NCBI RefSeq assembly: GCF_004310425.1
Contig: NZ_SIUB01000008.1
Location: 62,001 to 126,000, forward strand
DNA length: 64,000 nt
From: Hansschlegelia quercus
GTDB lineage: Bacteria; Pseudomonadota; Alphaproteobacteria; Rhizobiales; Methylopilaceae
Direction of reading: 5' to 3'
This document shows positions 36,080-44,757 of the stretch, in pieces. Made by a program: the position numbers and the translations under genes. Numbering within the stretch: the stretch's first letter is position 1; every line of letters starts with the position of its first letter. The notes beneath the pieces are model-generated. The model was given only the letters and a program-made list of their open reading frames with translations, ran no database searches and was not told the origin of the DNA.

Positions 36080-36799
36080 TCAATTCCCGCTGCCAACGCT
36101 GCTGATCTTCGCCGCATCCTGGACCTGGACCGCAGTGTCCTGGCCTTCGCGATACTTCTCGATCACGGTCTGCCGACGCGCGGCGTAGACGGGCGATTCA
36201 GCCCGCGGCCGCGCAAGATCCTCGGGATCGGCGACCTGCGCCGCGAGGTTCTGCTGGCTAGCGCAGCCGAAGTTCCAGTACTCGCGGTTCTGGGTCGCGC
36301 CGATGAAGTCGGCGCCGCCGAGATCCTCCGGCCACTCGCCGCACGGGTGCGGAACCTGCGCCTTGAGCTTCACGAAACCGAGCTTGACGGGCGCGATCCC
36401 GGCCTCCTCGGAGCGGTACCGAGAGACGATGATCGCGGTCGCCGGGACGCCGGCCGCGGCGAGCGTGTGCCGGATTTCGGGAGCCGCATATCTCGCCGAG
36501 TTTGCGCTCGGCCCGCCTGCAGGAGTCACGATGCCGATCGGCCCGCGGCCGTTCTGACGCCAGTTCGCCGCGAAGGCGCGAATGTCCACCTTTTGCCGCT
36601 CGGTGAGCCCACGGGCGCCCGCGCCGACGGGCAAGTCGAGACGCTCCGCGCCTTCCGACAGCACGATCGGATGCCGCTGCGCATAGGTCTGCGGATAAGG
36701 GGCAAGTCCGTCGGCGTCGCAGCCGCCGAGCAGGAGCGCCGAGCCCGCGACCAGCGCGGCGAAGCCGGCGCTGAGGCGGAACGGACGGGGAGCGGTCAT
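36080..36799 (-). CDS. cpaD: Pilus assembly lipoprotein CpaD
   Basis: A 239-residue outer-membrane lipoprotein of the Tad system. The signal peptide ends in the lipobox LLGGC (Cys27). The mature part has the CpaD features YAQRHPIVLSEG, LTERQKVDIRAFAANWR and the C-terminal CGEWPEDLGG, then NREYWNFGCASQQNLAAQVADPEDLARPR. It is thought to help the CpaC secretin assemble. ATG at 36799 with GGAG upstream. It sits between cpaC and cpaE in the operon. Confidence 0.93.
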   Translation of the reverse strand: MTAPRPFRLSAGFAALVAGSALLLGGCDADGLAPYPQTYAQRHPIVLSEGAERLDLPVGAGARGLTERQKVDIRAFAANWRQNGRGPIGIVTPAGGPSANSARYAAPEIRHTLAAAGVPATAIIVSRYRSEEAGIAPVKLGFVKLKAQVPHPCGEWPEDLGGADFIGATQNREYWNFGCASQQNLAAQVADPEDLARPRAESPVYAARRQTVIEKYREGQDTAVQVQDAAKISSVGSGN

Positions 36800-36823
36800 G
36801 TCATTGACTCCGTTCAGCCGGGC

Positions 36824-38368
36824 TCAGTCGAGGATGAAGCCGCCTTGGCTTTTGCTGACGATGGTGCGTTCGGCGCGTCCCTCGGGAAGGCCGTAGATGC
36901 GGTTCAGGCGGCCAAACAGCAGATTCGAGGGGTCGCTCGGCTCGGCGAAGCCGTCGTCCGGGCTGGCGAGCTTCTGCGGGGCGACGGCCTTGGCGATGTA
37001 GGGCGTGACGAAGATCGCGAGTTCGGTTTCGTTGCGCTGGTAGTCATTCGACCGGAACAGCTGTCCGAGCACCGGAAGGTTCATCAGGCCGGGCAGCCCG
37101 TTTACCGCGCGCTTGGTCTGCTGCTGGATGAGGCCGGCCATCACCAGGGAGCCGCCAGACGGGATCTCAACAGTCGAATCCGCGCGCCGGGTCTTGAGGC
37201 CAGGAATGGTGGTGCCGCTCAGCGTGACCGACGAGTTGTTGTCGATCTCGCTGACCTCCGTCGAGAGGCGCAGGCTGATGCGGCCGCCGCTCAGCACGAC
37301 CGGCGTGAAGTTCAGGCCGACGCCGAACTGCTTGAAGCTGACTGTCGCCGTGCGGGTGTCGGCGTCGACGCCGGTGATGATCGGAAACTCGCCGCCAACC
37401 AGGAACTTGGCGTTTTCGCCGGAGATCGCGGTCAGAGTCGGCTCAGCAAGCGTGCGCGCCACCCCGTTGCGTTCAAGAGCCTGGATTTGGGCACCGAACG
37501 TGCCTTTGCTGTTGACGGCGCCAATCACGGGATTGGCCACGGTGCCGGTCTCGCCCTGCAAGATCGGTCGAACGATGTCGCTCGGGGTAGTGCCGGTGGC
37601 GGAGAACGGGAAAAGCGTTGCGCCGATCACTTTCGTGCCGAGAACATCGAGCCCGTTCGCCGCATAGTCGACGCCGAGCTGCTTCAGCACTTCGCGCTGC
37701 ATCTCGACGATCTTGACCTTGAGCATGACCTGGTCCTGGCCCTCGATCCTCAAGGCGTTCACGACCTTCTTAGGATCGGCCATGTAACCGCCGGCGATGT
37801 CGATCGCGGTCTGCGCTTCTTGCGCCGACTTGACCGAGCCGGTGACGACGACGCCGTCGCCGACGCCCTCGACCCGGACGTTCCCACCGTTGATCGAGCG
37901 GCCGATCGAGGAGCGGATCGAGCCGACATCCCGCGAGACGGAGACCTCGTAGGAGGCGATCTCGCGGCCTTCGGAGTCGATGAACTTGACGTCCGTCTGC
38001 CCCGGCGCGGCGCCGATCAGGTAGGCTTTGCGGGCCGAGCGCACGACGGCGTTCGCGATCGCGGGATCGGCGACGAAGACTTCCTTGGCGTCGCGCGGCA
38101 AGCTGACGACGTAGGACTTGCCGATGCCCAGGGAAATGCTGGAATCGCCGGATGCGCCATAGTCTGCCGAGAGATAGGCGGGGTCCGCCGCAAGCGCCGC
38201 ATGAGGCGCGGCGACCAGCGACAGCACGCTTACGGACACTAGCGCCGCCTTAAGGCTGCTTCTAAGCGACGAAGCCAGGCGTACGGCGATCAGGCTTTCG
38301 CCAGGCTTGATGCGATCGGCGCGGCGCATGGCGTTCGTCCGTGAACTGGGCTGCATCGGAATGGACAT
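36824..38368 (-). CDS. cpaC: Tad pilus secretin CpaC/RcpA
   Basis: A 514-residue outer-membrane secretin through which the Flp pilus exits. After an extended signal region (hydrophobic stretch about 39-60, cleavage near ALAA) come the pilus-assembly N-terminal domain (ISLGIGKSYVVSLPRDAKEVFVADPAIANAV pattern), a BON-like domain (VEGVGDGVVVTGSVKSAQEA) and the secretin C-terminal domain (VARTLAEPTLTAISGENAKFLVGGEFPI, then VPSGGSLVMAGL-like and GLPGLMNLPVLGQLFRS). The ATG at 38368 is 2 bases from the cpaB stop, so coupling is likely; the frame upstream is a shadow of cpaB. Confidence 0.95.
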   Translation of the reverse strand: MSIPMQPSSRTNAMRRADRIKPGESLIAVRLASSLRSSLKAALVSVSVLSLVAAPHAALAADPAYLSADYGASGDSSISLGIGKSYVVSLPRDAKEVFVADPAIANAVVRSARKAYLIGAAPGQTDVKFIDSEGREIASYEVSVSRDVGSIRSSIGRSINGGNVRVEGVGDGVVVTGSVKSAQEAQTAIDIAGGYMADPKKVVNALRIEGQDQVMLKVKIVEMQREVLKQLGVDYAANGLDVLGTKVIGATLFPFSATGTTPSDIVRPILQGETGTVANPVIGAVNSKGTFGAQIQALERNGVARTLAEPTLTAISGENAKFLVGGEFPIITGVDADTRTATVSFKQFGVGLNFTPVVLSGGRISLRLSTEVSEIDNNSSVTLSGTTIPGLKTRRADSTVEIPSGGSLVMAGLIQQQTKRAVNGLPGLMNLPVLGQLFRSNDYQRNETELAIFVTPYIAKAVAPQKLASPDDGFAEPSDPSNLLFGRLNRIYGLPEGRAERTIVSKSQGGFILD

Positions 38369-38370
38369 GG

Positions 38371-39153
38371 TCAGTGGCCCGTCGAGACGCCGTAGCGCAC
38401 GATGGTGAGCGCGTCGGCCTTGGGGACGACGGGCGCATCCTCGACGCCGGCCGTCGGCCCGCTGTCGACGAGCGAGCGAAGCGCGAGCGAGACGACGCCT
38501 TGCTGGCGGCTGAGGGCGATCTTCTCGGCCTGGGAAGGCGAGAGCTCGAGCGTCGCGGTCTTGCCGACGACGACCTTCTGGCCGTCCTTGTCCTCGACGG
38601 CCTGGTCGATGGCCAGAACGCGCGTGTTGTTCGTGAGCGTCTCGGAAAAGGATTCGTCGCGGCCCGCGACGCCGCTCACCTTGCGCGTGAGGATCACGTC
38701 CACCCGGTCGTTCGGCAGGATGAAGCCGCCCGCGCCTGTTTCGGGAGAGATCTCGATCGAGATGGCGCGCATTCCGGCGGGCAGGATGGCCGCCATGTAG
38801 CCGGAGCCCGGTCCCTTGATCAGCTTGTCCGGGCGAATGGGTTCGCCCTTGACGAAGGGCGAGCGGGCGATCGCTCCGGTCCAGTCCTGCGCAGCGGTCG
38901 GGGCGGAAGCGCGCTCCACATAGACGGCGTTCGCGGCCTCCTTCGGCCAGACCTGCCACCGCAGATCATCGGCTGCGATCGCGGAACCCATGGGGATGTC
39001 GGCGTTCGCAACCAAAACTTCGACTGTTTCGAGGGGCTTGACGTCCTGCGCGACGGGAGCCGGCGCGGGGTCGTTCGAGCCGCCGGCAAGCATCGCTGCG
39101 CCGAGACCGGCTGCGACGGCGATGCCGAGAACGACAAGACGTGCCGCTTTCAT
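38371..39153 (-). CDS. cpaB: Flp pilus assembly protein CpaB/RcpC
   Basis: A 260-residue periplasmic protein with one N-terminal membrane anchor, a SAF-domain (VEVLVANADIPMGSAIAADDLRWQ) and an RcpC-type C-terminal domain (GAGGFILPNDRVDVILTRK, then TLELSPSQAEKIALSRQQGVVSLALRSL pattern). CpaB is required for Tad pilus biogenesis, probably interacting with the secretin through its periplasmic portion. ATG at 39153 with GGGGGA immediately upstream. The gap to cpaA is 136 bp and may hold a promoter, but none was recognised with confidence. Confidence 0.93.
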   Translation of the reverse strand: MKAARLVVLGIAVAAGLGAAMLAGGSNDPAPAPVAQDVKPLETVEVLVANADIPMGSAIAADDLRWQVWPKEAANAVYVERASAPTAAQDWTGAIARSPFVKGEPIRPDKLIKGPGSGYMAAILPAGMRAISIEISPETGAGGFILPNDRVDVILTRKVSGVAGRDESFSETLTNNTRVLAIDQAVEDKDGQKVVVGKTATLELSPSQAEKIALSRQQGVVSLALRSLVDSGPTAGVEDAPVVPKADALTIVRYGVSTGH

Positions 39154-39289
39154 GTGGTCCCCCGAACGAAAGAGACCGGACCGGCCTCGAATGCTTCGGG
39201 AGAGAGTTGTCAGCCAAACGTCAATTCGTGGTTAACAGGTCGTCGACAGATCGCGCGTTCGTTGCGGATCCGGAAACCTTTGACGTCAC

Positions 39290-39790
39290 TCAGGTGAGAC
39301 TGGCGAACCAGTTCGTCTGCGGCCAGAGCAGCAGGGTGCCGGCCGCGAGCGCGATCCCATAGGGTACGCCGACGCTCGGATCATGCAGCCTGGCCGCCCA
39401 GCCGAGGCGCATGACGGCGACCGGCGGCGTCGCCTTTCGATAGTACAGGATGGCGAAGGTCAGCGCGCCGCCGAACAGTGCGAACAGCGTGAACCAGGTG
39501 AGCAGCGGCTCCATGCCGAGCCAAAGCGCGAGCGCGGCGGCGAGCTTGGCGTCTCCGCCGCCGATCCAGCCCGGCGCGAACATCGCAAAACCTGCCGCGA
39601 GCACGATTCCGCAGGCGGCAAGGTGCCAGAGAATGTCGTCGACGGTCAGTCCTGCGAGCGGCGCGGCCAGCGCGAAGCCGGCGGCCAGCCCGAGGACCAG
39701 CCGGTTCGGGATCGTCATGGTGAGGAGGTCGGACACGGCGGCCACGACGACCAGCGCCGGCAGGAACACGACGACCAGCGTTTCGAGCAT
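39290..39790 (-). CDS. cpaA: Prepilin peptidase CpaA/TadV
   Basis: A 166-residue A24-family aspartic peptidase with about five membrane segments that cleaves the Flp prepilin. The two catalytic aspartates are D21 (AVSDLLTMTIPN) and D80 (GWIGGGDAKLAAA). This is the short TadV form without the N-methyltransferase domain of PilD. A very strong ribosome binding site, GGAAGGAGG, precedes the ATG at 39790. It follows flp across a region with two hairpins and a T tract. Confidence 0.93.
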   Translation of the reverse strand: MLETLVVVFLPALVVVAAVSDLLTMTIPNRLVLGLAAGFALAAPLAGLTVDDILWHLAACGIVLAAGFAMFAPGWIGGGDAKLAAALALWLGMEPLLTWFTLFALFGGALTFAILYYRKATPPVAVMRLGWAARLHDPSVGVPYGIALAAGTLLLWPQTNWFASLT

Positions 39791-39813
39791 TGGGTCGGCC
39801 TCCTTCCGTCGCC

Positions 39814-39901
39814 AAAAAAAGGTCCGCGGCGCGCGGCGCTTGCCCGGGGTCGCGTCGAGCGCGACCCCGGAACAGGAGCGTCAGACGATCCTTCGATCGT
39901 C
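39814..39901 (-). terminator. Tandem hairpins and T tract between flp and cpaA (probable partial terminator)
   Basis: Reading the minus strand from flp, a 7-bp stem (GACGATC/GATCGTC, 39901-39884, loop of 4) is followed by a perfect 11-bp stem (CCGGGGTCGCG/CGCGACCCCGG, 39870-39844, loop of 5) and, further on, a run of seven T (39820-39814). The layout is what would let abundant pilin message end or be stabilised here while some transcription reads into the cpa genes. Confidence 0.6.
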
Positions 39902-39912
39902 GTTTTAGTCGG

Positions 39913-40080
39913 TTACGGGGTGACGAGGCCCGTGTTGACCTTGGTGAAGGCCGTGGTGAGATTGGTGCCGACGGCCTTGACGATGCTGATGATGGCGACG
40001 GCGATGCCGACGGCGATCAGGCCGTACTCGATCGCGGTGGCGCCGGACTCGTTCTTGATGAAGCTCTTGAGGACGTTCAT
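39913..40080 (-). CDS. flp: Flp-type pilin, small
   Basis: A 55-residue prepilin, the structural subunit of the Flp/Tad pilus. The processing site fits the Flp rule G/XXXXEY: ESG13-ATAIEY, with the mature protein starting at Ala14, Glu at +5 and Tyr at +6, followed by a hydrophobic helix (GLIAVGIAVAIISIV). The ATG at 40080 is chosen because it gives the normal short basic leader (MNVLKSFIKNESG). It is the first gene of the cluster and is separated from cpaA by terminator-like hairpins. Confidence 0.95.
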   Translation of the reverse strand: MNVLKSFIKNESGATAIEYGLIAVGIAVAIISIVKAVGTNLTTAFTKVNTGLVTP

Positions 40081-40421
40081 GGGAATGCTCCTGACGTGCG
40101 AAGGTTGCGACAGCTCCTGTCCCGAGCCGTCGTCGGCTGGGAATAGCCGGACCATAAGCGGCGCCCGTTGCGATTGAGTTAATGCGCAAAGCGATTATTA
40201 TGTGATTAAACCTCTAATACATCACGGTTAAGACATCCTTACTTGATGTTCTTGTTTTCTTGTCAATTGGACAGCTGTCTCTAACCGTGACACTCCAAGT
40301 AAACCCGGCCCCCTCTGGAGAGCGCGAACGACGGCTGGCGAGACCTAAGGCTGCCGGCCCTTAGGGGTTCGTTCACCTCAATGCTGTTGAGTGCCGCCAT
40401 CGCACTGAGGGGAACGCCCCA
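40081..40421. promoter_or_regulatory. AT-richer divergent control region between flp and the CpaC-N-like gene
   Basis: This 341-bp stretch has no gene and is clearly richer in A+T than its surroundings. It holds an inverted repeat TCACGGTTA (40222-40230) and TAACCGTGA (40282-40290) with a 51-bp interval, and within it TTAA-N7-TTAC at 40228-40242, one mismatch from the CtrA box TTAA-N7-TTAA. Pilin genes are CtrA targets in Caulobacter, so cell-cycle control of flp is plausible. No unambiguous -35/-10 pair was assigned. Confidence 0.45.
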
Positions 40422-40904
40422 ATGACCGACTTCGTCCGTCTTCTCGCTTTCAGCCTTCTGCCGACGGCGCTTCTGAGCGCTGCGCCGGCTTTCGCCTCGG
40501 ACGCGCCGATCGAGGTCGCGGTCGACCGCGCCAGCATCATCAAGGCGCCGGCGGGGACCTCGACGGTCATCATCGGCAATCCGCTTATCGCCGACGCCAC
40601 GTCGCAGAAGGCCGGAGTGCTCGTGATCACAGGCAAGAGCTTCGGCTCAACCAACATCATGCTGCTCGACGGCGCGGGAACGGTGCTGAGCGACACCACG
40701 GTCAATGTCCGCCGCGCGGCCGACAACACGGTGGTGGTGCAGCGAGGAGCGAAGCGCGAAAGTTTTGCCTGCAATCCGCGTTGCGAGCCGGTCCTGTCCC
40801 TTGGTGACAGTGCTGACAGCTTCTCCGCGACGGCCGGCCAGATCACGACGCGCAACGGCATGTCGGCCGGCAGCCCGACGCCCGAGCCGGTCACCTCTCG
40901 TTAA
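40422..40904 (+). CDS. Secreted protein with stand-alone pilus-assembly (secretin) N-terminal domain
   Basis: A 160-residue exported protein: signal peptide (cleavage near AFA-SDAP, residues 24-27) then a single domain beginning IEVAVDRASIIKAPAGTSTVIIGNPLIADA and continuing VLVITGKSFGSTNIMLLDGAGTVL, which matches the N-terminal domain of CpaC-type secretins (PF13629) without the secretin barrel. The tail carries a CNPRC pair. It is divergent from flp and likely an accessory of the Tad pilus or secretin assembly. It repeats the start of the cpaC-encoded domain, suggesting duplication. ATG at 40422 with GAGGGGAA upstream. Confidence 0.82.
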   Translation: MTDFVRLLAFSLLPTALLSAAPAFASDAPIEVAVDRASIIKAPAGTSTVIIGNPLIADATSQKAGVLVITGKSFGSTNIMLLDGAGTVLSDTTVNVRRAADNTVVVQRGAKRESFACNPRCEPVLSLGDSADSFSATAGQITTRNGMSAGSPTPEPVTSR

Positions 40905-40964
40905 CCTCTGCGGCGCACACTCGTCTTCGACGGCGTCCTTGGCGCCTCTGCGGGAGACGGCGCC

Positions 40965-41102
40965 ATGCATCCTCGCCATCGTCAGAAGCGTCCCGCGCGC
41001 GTTGCGGCACTTCCGGTCGCCGCGATCGCCTTCGCGGCCCTCGACCAGTTCGCCATCATCGGGGCCGGCGGCCTGATCGCGCTCATCAGCTTCTTCGGCT
41101 GA
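40965..41102 (+). CDS. Small hydrophobic protein, 45 residues
   Basis: A short reading frame with GGGAGA about 9 bases before its ATG. The product has a basic start (MHPRHRQKRPARV), then a mainly hydrophobic stretch from ALPVAAIAFAALDQF to IGAGGLIALISFFG, compatible with one or two short membrane passes. It lies 60 bp after the CpaC-N-like gene and could be its operon partner. I do not recognise the family; it is supported only by the ribosome binding site, position and composition. Confidence 0.4.
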   Translation: MHPRHRQKRPARVAALPVAAIAFAALDQFAIIGAGGLIALISFFG

Positions 41103-41256
41103 CGCGACGGGCGCTTAAGCCGCTTTTCCTCATACCTTCGTCGCGCGCCCGCGTCCGAACGCCGCCCTCGGCTTGCGGCGCCAGCCTCGTCACGGCAAAA
41201 CAGCGGCCGGCCCGATCCGGCCACGTTTTCCTGTGTTTTGTGAGGGGCGCCCCCGA

Positions 41257-42930
41257 ATGCCGACCGACATCGAGATCGCCCGCGCGGCCACTTTGAGACC
41301 GATCGTGGAGATCGCGGCGAAGGCCGGCATTCCGGAGGATGCGCTGCATCTTCACGGCAAATACATCAGCAAGGTCGACGACCGCTTCATCGCGGACCTC
41401 CCGAAGAGGGAGAACGCGAAGCTCGTGCTCGTCACCGCGATCTCGCCGACGCCTGCGGGCGAAGGCAAGACCACCACGACGGTCGGCCTCGGCGACGCGC
41501 TCAACCACATCGGCGAGAAGGCCATCATGTGCCTGCGTGAGCCCTCGCTCGGGCCGGTGTTCGGCGTAAAGGGCGGGGCCGCCGGCGGCGGCAAGGCCCA
41601 GGTCATCCCGATGGAGCAGATCAACCTGCACTTCACCGGCGACTTCCACGCCATCACCTCGGCGAACAATCTGCTGGCGGCGCTCGTCGACAACTCGCTC
41701 TATTGGGGCAACCCGCTCAACATCGACCCTCGGAGAATCGTGTTCCGCCGCGTGCTCGACATGAACGACCGCACGCTGCGCTCGATCATCTCGGGCGTTG
41801 GCGCGCCGACCAACGGCTACACGCGCGAGGCCGGCTTCGACATCACCGTCGCCTCCGAGATCATGGCGATCTTCTGCCTCGCCAACGACCTGCACGACCT
41901 CGAGGACCGCATCAGCCGCATCGTCGTGGCCTACACGCCCGACAAGAAGCCGATCACGGCCAAGGACGTCGACGCGCAAGGCTCGCTCGGCGTGCTGCTG
42001 CGCGACGCGCTGCGGCCGAACATGGTGCAGTCGATCGACGGCTCGCCGGTGTTCATCCATGGCGGCCCGTTCGCGAACATCGCCCATGGCTGCAATTCGG
42101 TGATCGCCACCACGACCGCGATGAAGCTCGCGGACTGGACCGTGACGGAGGCCGGCTTCGGCGCCGATCTCGGCGCCGAGAAGTTCATGGACATCAAGTG
42201 CCGCTCGTCGGGCCTCGCGCCCGACGTGGTGGTGATCGTCGCCACCGTCCGCGCGCTGAAAATGCATGGCGGCATGGCGAAGAACGACCTGCGCACCGAG
42301 AATGTCGAGGCGCTGAAGAAGGGCCTCGTCAATCTCGGCCGCCACATCGAGAACACCAAGAAATTCGGCGTGCCGGTCGTCGTGGGGATCAACCACTTCT
42401 TCGCCGACACCGACGCAGAGATCGAGACGCTGCAGAACGCCGTCCGGAACGATTTCGGCGTCGAGGCCGTGGTCTGCAAGCACTGGGCGGACGGCGCGGC
42501 CGGCGCCGAAGGACTGGCGCGCGCCGTGGTCATGGCCGCGACCGAGCAGACGGCCGACTTCAAGCCGCTTTACCCCGACGAGATGGGCCTGCTGCAGAAG
42601 GTCGAGACGATCGCCACCGAGATCTACCGCGCCGACAAGGTGACGGCCTCGCCCGCGATCAAGAAGCAGCTGAAGGAGTGGGAAGAGGCCGGCTACGCCA
42701 AGTTCCCGGTCTGCATCGCCAAGACCCAGAACTCGTTCTCATCCGACCCGAACGCGATCGGCGCCCCGACCGGCCACGTGCTGCCGATCCGTGAAGTGCG
42801 GCTCTCCGCAGGCGCCGGCTTCATCGTGGTGATCTGCGGCGACCTGATGACGATGCCGGGCCTGCCCAAGGTGCCGGCCTCGGCGAACATCAAGCTGCTG
42901 CCGGACGGGACGATCGACGGCATCGCGTAA
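41257..42930 (+). CDS. fhs: Formate-tetrahydrofolate ligase
   Basis: Fhs (FtfL in methylotrophs) makes 10-formyl-THF from formate, THF and ATP, feeding one-carbon units into serine and purine synthesis. The 557-residue protein has the P-loop TPAGEGKT at 65-72, the signature [30 protein letters not shown] and the C-terminal [20 protein letters not shown]. The ATG at 41257 follows GAGGGG; an in-frame upstream start is rejected because the family begins MPTDIEIA. In methylotrophs this enzyme links formate oxidation to assimilation, consistent with the mgs/gmaS genes further on. Confidence 0.97.
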   Translation: MPTDIEIARAATLRPIVEIAAKAGIPEDALHLHGKYISKVDDRFIADLPKRENAKLVLVTAISPTPAGEGKTTTTVGLGDALNHIGEKAIMCLREPSLGPVFGVKGGAAGGGKAQVIPMEQINLHFTGDFHAITSANNLLAALVDNSLYWGNPLNIDPRRIVFRRVLDMNDRTLRSIISGVGAPTNGYTREAGFDITVASEIMAIFCLANDLHDLEDRISRIVVAYTPDKKPITAKDVDAQGSLGVLLRDALRPNMVQSIDGSPVFIHGGPFANIAHGCNSVIATTTAMKLADWTVTEAGFGADLGAEKFMDIKCRSSGLAPDVVVIVATVRALKMHGGMAKNDLRTENVEALKKGLVNLGRHIENTKKFGVPVVVGINHFFADTDAEIETLQNAVRNDFGVEAVVCKHWADGAAGAEGLARAVVMAATEQTADFKPLYPDEMGLLQKVETIATEIYRADKVTASPAIKKQLKEWEEAGYAKFPVCIAKTQNSFSSDPNAIGAPTGHVLPIREVRLSAGAGFIVVICGDLMTMPGLPKVPASANIKLLPDGTIDGIA

Positions 42931-42968
42931 GGTTTGGACGCGGGCGATACGCCGCCCGCGCCTTCAGC

Positions 42969-43916
42969 TCACAGCGGCTTGGGCGCGTCCGGCTCTTCCC
43001 GCGGCGCCTTCCGGCTCCGCGCCGCGACCACCACGCCCGCGATCACCAGCGCGAAGCCCACGGCGTGGTAAGGCTGCGGGCGCTCGCCGAGCAGCAAGAT
43101 CGCCATGGCCGCGCCGAACACGGGCATGAGATGGAAGAACGGCCCGGCGCGATTGGCGCCGATCAGTTCGACGCCGCGAATATAGAAGATCGAGGCGAGC
43201 GCTGCGGGAAACGCCGCCGTGTAGGCGATCGCCGCCGCCGTCGGCGCGTTGAAGGCGATCACGCGGCCTGAAGCCATCTCGAAGGCCACCGCCGGGATCA
43301 GGAAGATGACGCCCAGCGCGACGGTCGACGTCAGGAAGGACAGCCAGTGCATGGCGGGCTTCATCCTGAGCAGCGCCGAGTAGAGCGCATAGAGGACCAT
43401 CGCCACCAGGACGCAGGCGTCGCCGACGTTCAGCCGGATGTGGAGGATCGCCGCGGGGTCGCCGCGCGTGACGATCGCCGCCACGCCCAGCAGCGAGAGC
43501 GCCACGCCGCCGAGCTGCGCGCGGGTCATGACGTCGCGGAACAGCAGCGCAGTCCACACGCCGATCAGCAGCGGCCCGGTGGACTGGATCAGCAGGACGT
43601 TCAGGGCCTCGGTGTACTGCAGCCCCCAGTAGGCCAGCGTGTTGTAAAGGCCGACCCCCGTCAGCGAGAGCAGCGACAGCAGGAAGGGATGGGCGCGGAT
43701 CTGCGGCCAGTCCCGCTTCACATGCGGCCAGGCGAAGCCAATCAGCAGCAGGAAGGCGCCGGTCCAGCGGCCGAAGGCCAGCGCGATCGGTGGAACCTGG
43801 CCCGCGACAAGACGGCCGAGGACGAGGTTGCCCGCCCAGAACAGCGAGGTCAGCGTCAGCAGCACGTAGGGTCGGTCGAACAGGCGGACGCCGCCGGAGG
43901 TCGTCGCGTCGGACAT
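42969..43916 (-). CDS. EamA/DMT-family transporter
   Basis: A 315-residue inner-membrane protein with ten predicted hydrophobic segments in two EamA repeats (first from LLTLTSLFWAGNLVLGR, second from VLVAMVLYALYSALLR). The conserved end-of-repeat pattern appears as SIFYIRGVELIGANRAGPFFHLMPVFG. Typical metabolite exporter, substrate unknown. The ATG at 43916 is preferred to an in-frame start 17 codons upstream. It converges on fhs; a hairpin, GCGGGCG pairing with CGCCCGC, lies in the 38-bp gap between the two stops but lacks a T tract. Confidence 0.85.
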   Translation of the reverse strand: MSDATTSGGVRLFDRPYVLLTLTSLFWAGNLVLGRLVAGQVPPIALAFGRWTGAFLLLIGFAWPHVKRDWPQIRAHPFLLSLLSLTGVGLYNTLAYWGLQYTEALNVLLIQSTGPLLIGVWTALLFRDVMTRAQLGGVALSLLGVAAIVTRGDPAAILHIRLNVGDACVLVAMVLYALYSALLRMKPAMHWLSFLTSTVALGVIFLIPAVAFEMASGRVIAFNAPTAAAIAYTAAFPAALASIFYIRGVELIGANRAGPFFHLMPVFGAAMAILLLGERPQPYHAVGFALVIAGVVVAARSRKAPREEPDAPKPL

Positions 43917-44035
43917 GCGCGGGTCATCGCAGGCGTCGCATCCGCCGGTCAATCGCGAGCCGCGCAAAGGAGCGTTGCGCCCGCGTCTAAAGTCCTGCGA
44001 CGAAAGCGCTCCGAGACTTCGGACGGAAAGCCACT

Positions 44036-44443
44036 ATGTCTTGCTGCAGCGCACCCGTCCTCCCGCGCTTCAGAAAGCTCCTCGTGACCGGCGAATTCCT
44101 CGACATCCTCGATCTCTGGAAGCGGCAGGCTGCGCTCGCCGGCGGCGTCGCCGCCATGGCGCCGTTCGCCGGTTTCGTGTTCGCGAACCGCATGACGCAG
44201 ATCGCGACCGAGTTCGGCCGGCCATCCCCTGCCGGCCTTCTGGAGGCGGAGCGCATGGTCTCGGAGAAGGTCGCCGCAGTGTCTGAAAGCGGAGCGGCCG
44301 CCGGCCGGGTGCTCGGCGGATTGGCCGGCGCGCGCAGCCCTGTCGCCGCCGCCGGGGTTATGGTGGCCGCAGGCGAGGCGGCTTTGCGCCCGGTGAGCCG
44401 GGCCGTTCGCGCAAACGCCCGCAGGCTTTCGCGCAAGAGCTGA
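44036..44443 (+). CDS. Hypothetical protein, phasin-like composition
   Basis: A 135-residue protein I do not recognise with certainty. Two Cys open it (MSCCSAP), a hydrophobic stretch follows (AALAGGVAAMAPFAGFVFANRMTQ), then an amphipathic helix LLEAERMVSEKVAAVSESG and an Ala/Gly-rich, basic C-terminus. The helix pattern and length resemble small phasin-like or DUF-type Hyphomicrobiales proteins seen in several genomes. It is divergent from the EamA gene and 314 bp upstream of the polyketide synthase; nothing ties it to that pathway. Confidence 0.55.
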   Translation: MSCCSAPVLPRFRKLLVTGEFLDILDLWKRQAALAGGVAAMAPFAGFVFANRMTQIATEFGRPSPAGLLEAERMVSEKVAAVSESGAAAGRVLGGLAGARSPVAAAGVMVAAGEAALRPVSRAVRANARRLSRKS

Positions 44444-44757
44444 GGCGAAGCCCCCGCCGATCCGCCCCGCGATCCTGAACGATGGCGGTTCCAGGATACC
44501 GCTGAAATCTGTCTTGCAGCCGTCACGGAAGCCCCCCGCGATGAGCCCGGACGTGCTTGACACATTTTAGTAAAGCCACGATAGACGGCCAAAGCCCTCA
44601 CGACCTTGGTCCCGCCCGGCAGCCGGGCCGCGCCCCGGAGCCCCGGGTTCATGACTCGTCTCGCGTTGGCGGCGTACCGCCGCCCCGACCGATACGAAGC
44701 CAGCGCGTTCCGTGCTCCTGACGCCGTGGCGCGCGCTAACCGTCGCAGTTCGAGCTC
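44444..44757 (+). promoter_or_regulatory. Leader region of the PKS operon with candidate sigma-70-type promoter
   Basis: The 314 bp before the polyketide synthase contain no gene. On the plus strand TTGACA (44557-44562) is followed after exactly 17 bp by GATAGA (44580-44585), a perfect -35 with a weak -10. Transcription would start near 44592, giving a leader of about 165 nt with several GC-rich inverted repeats (for example CCCGGCAGCCGGG around 44617-44630). No good ribosome binding site precedes the ATG at 44758, so leader structure may affect translation. Confidence 0.5.

Noticed and set aside
42938-42958. Terminator between fhs and the convergent EamA gene
   Set aside because: A GCGGGCG/CGCCCGC hairpin is present but no T tract follows on either strand, so it is mentioned only with the neighbouring gene.
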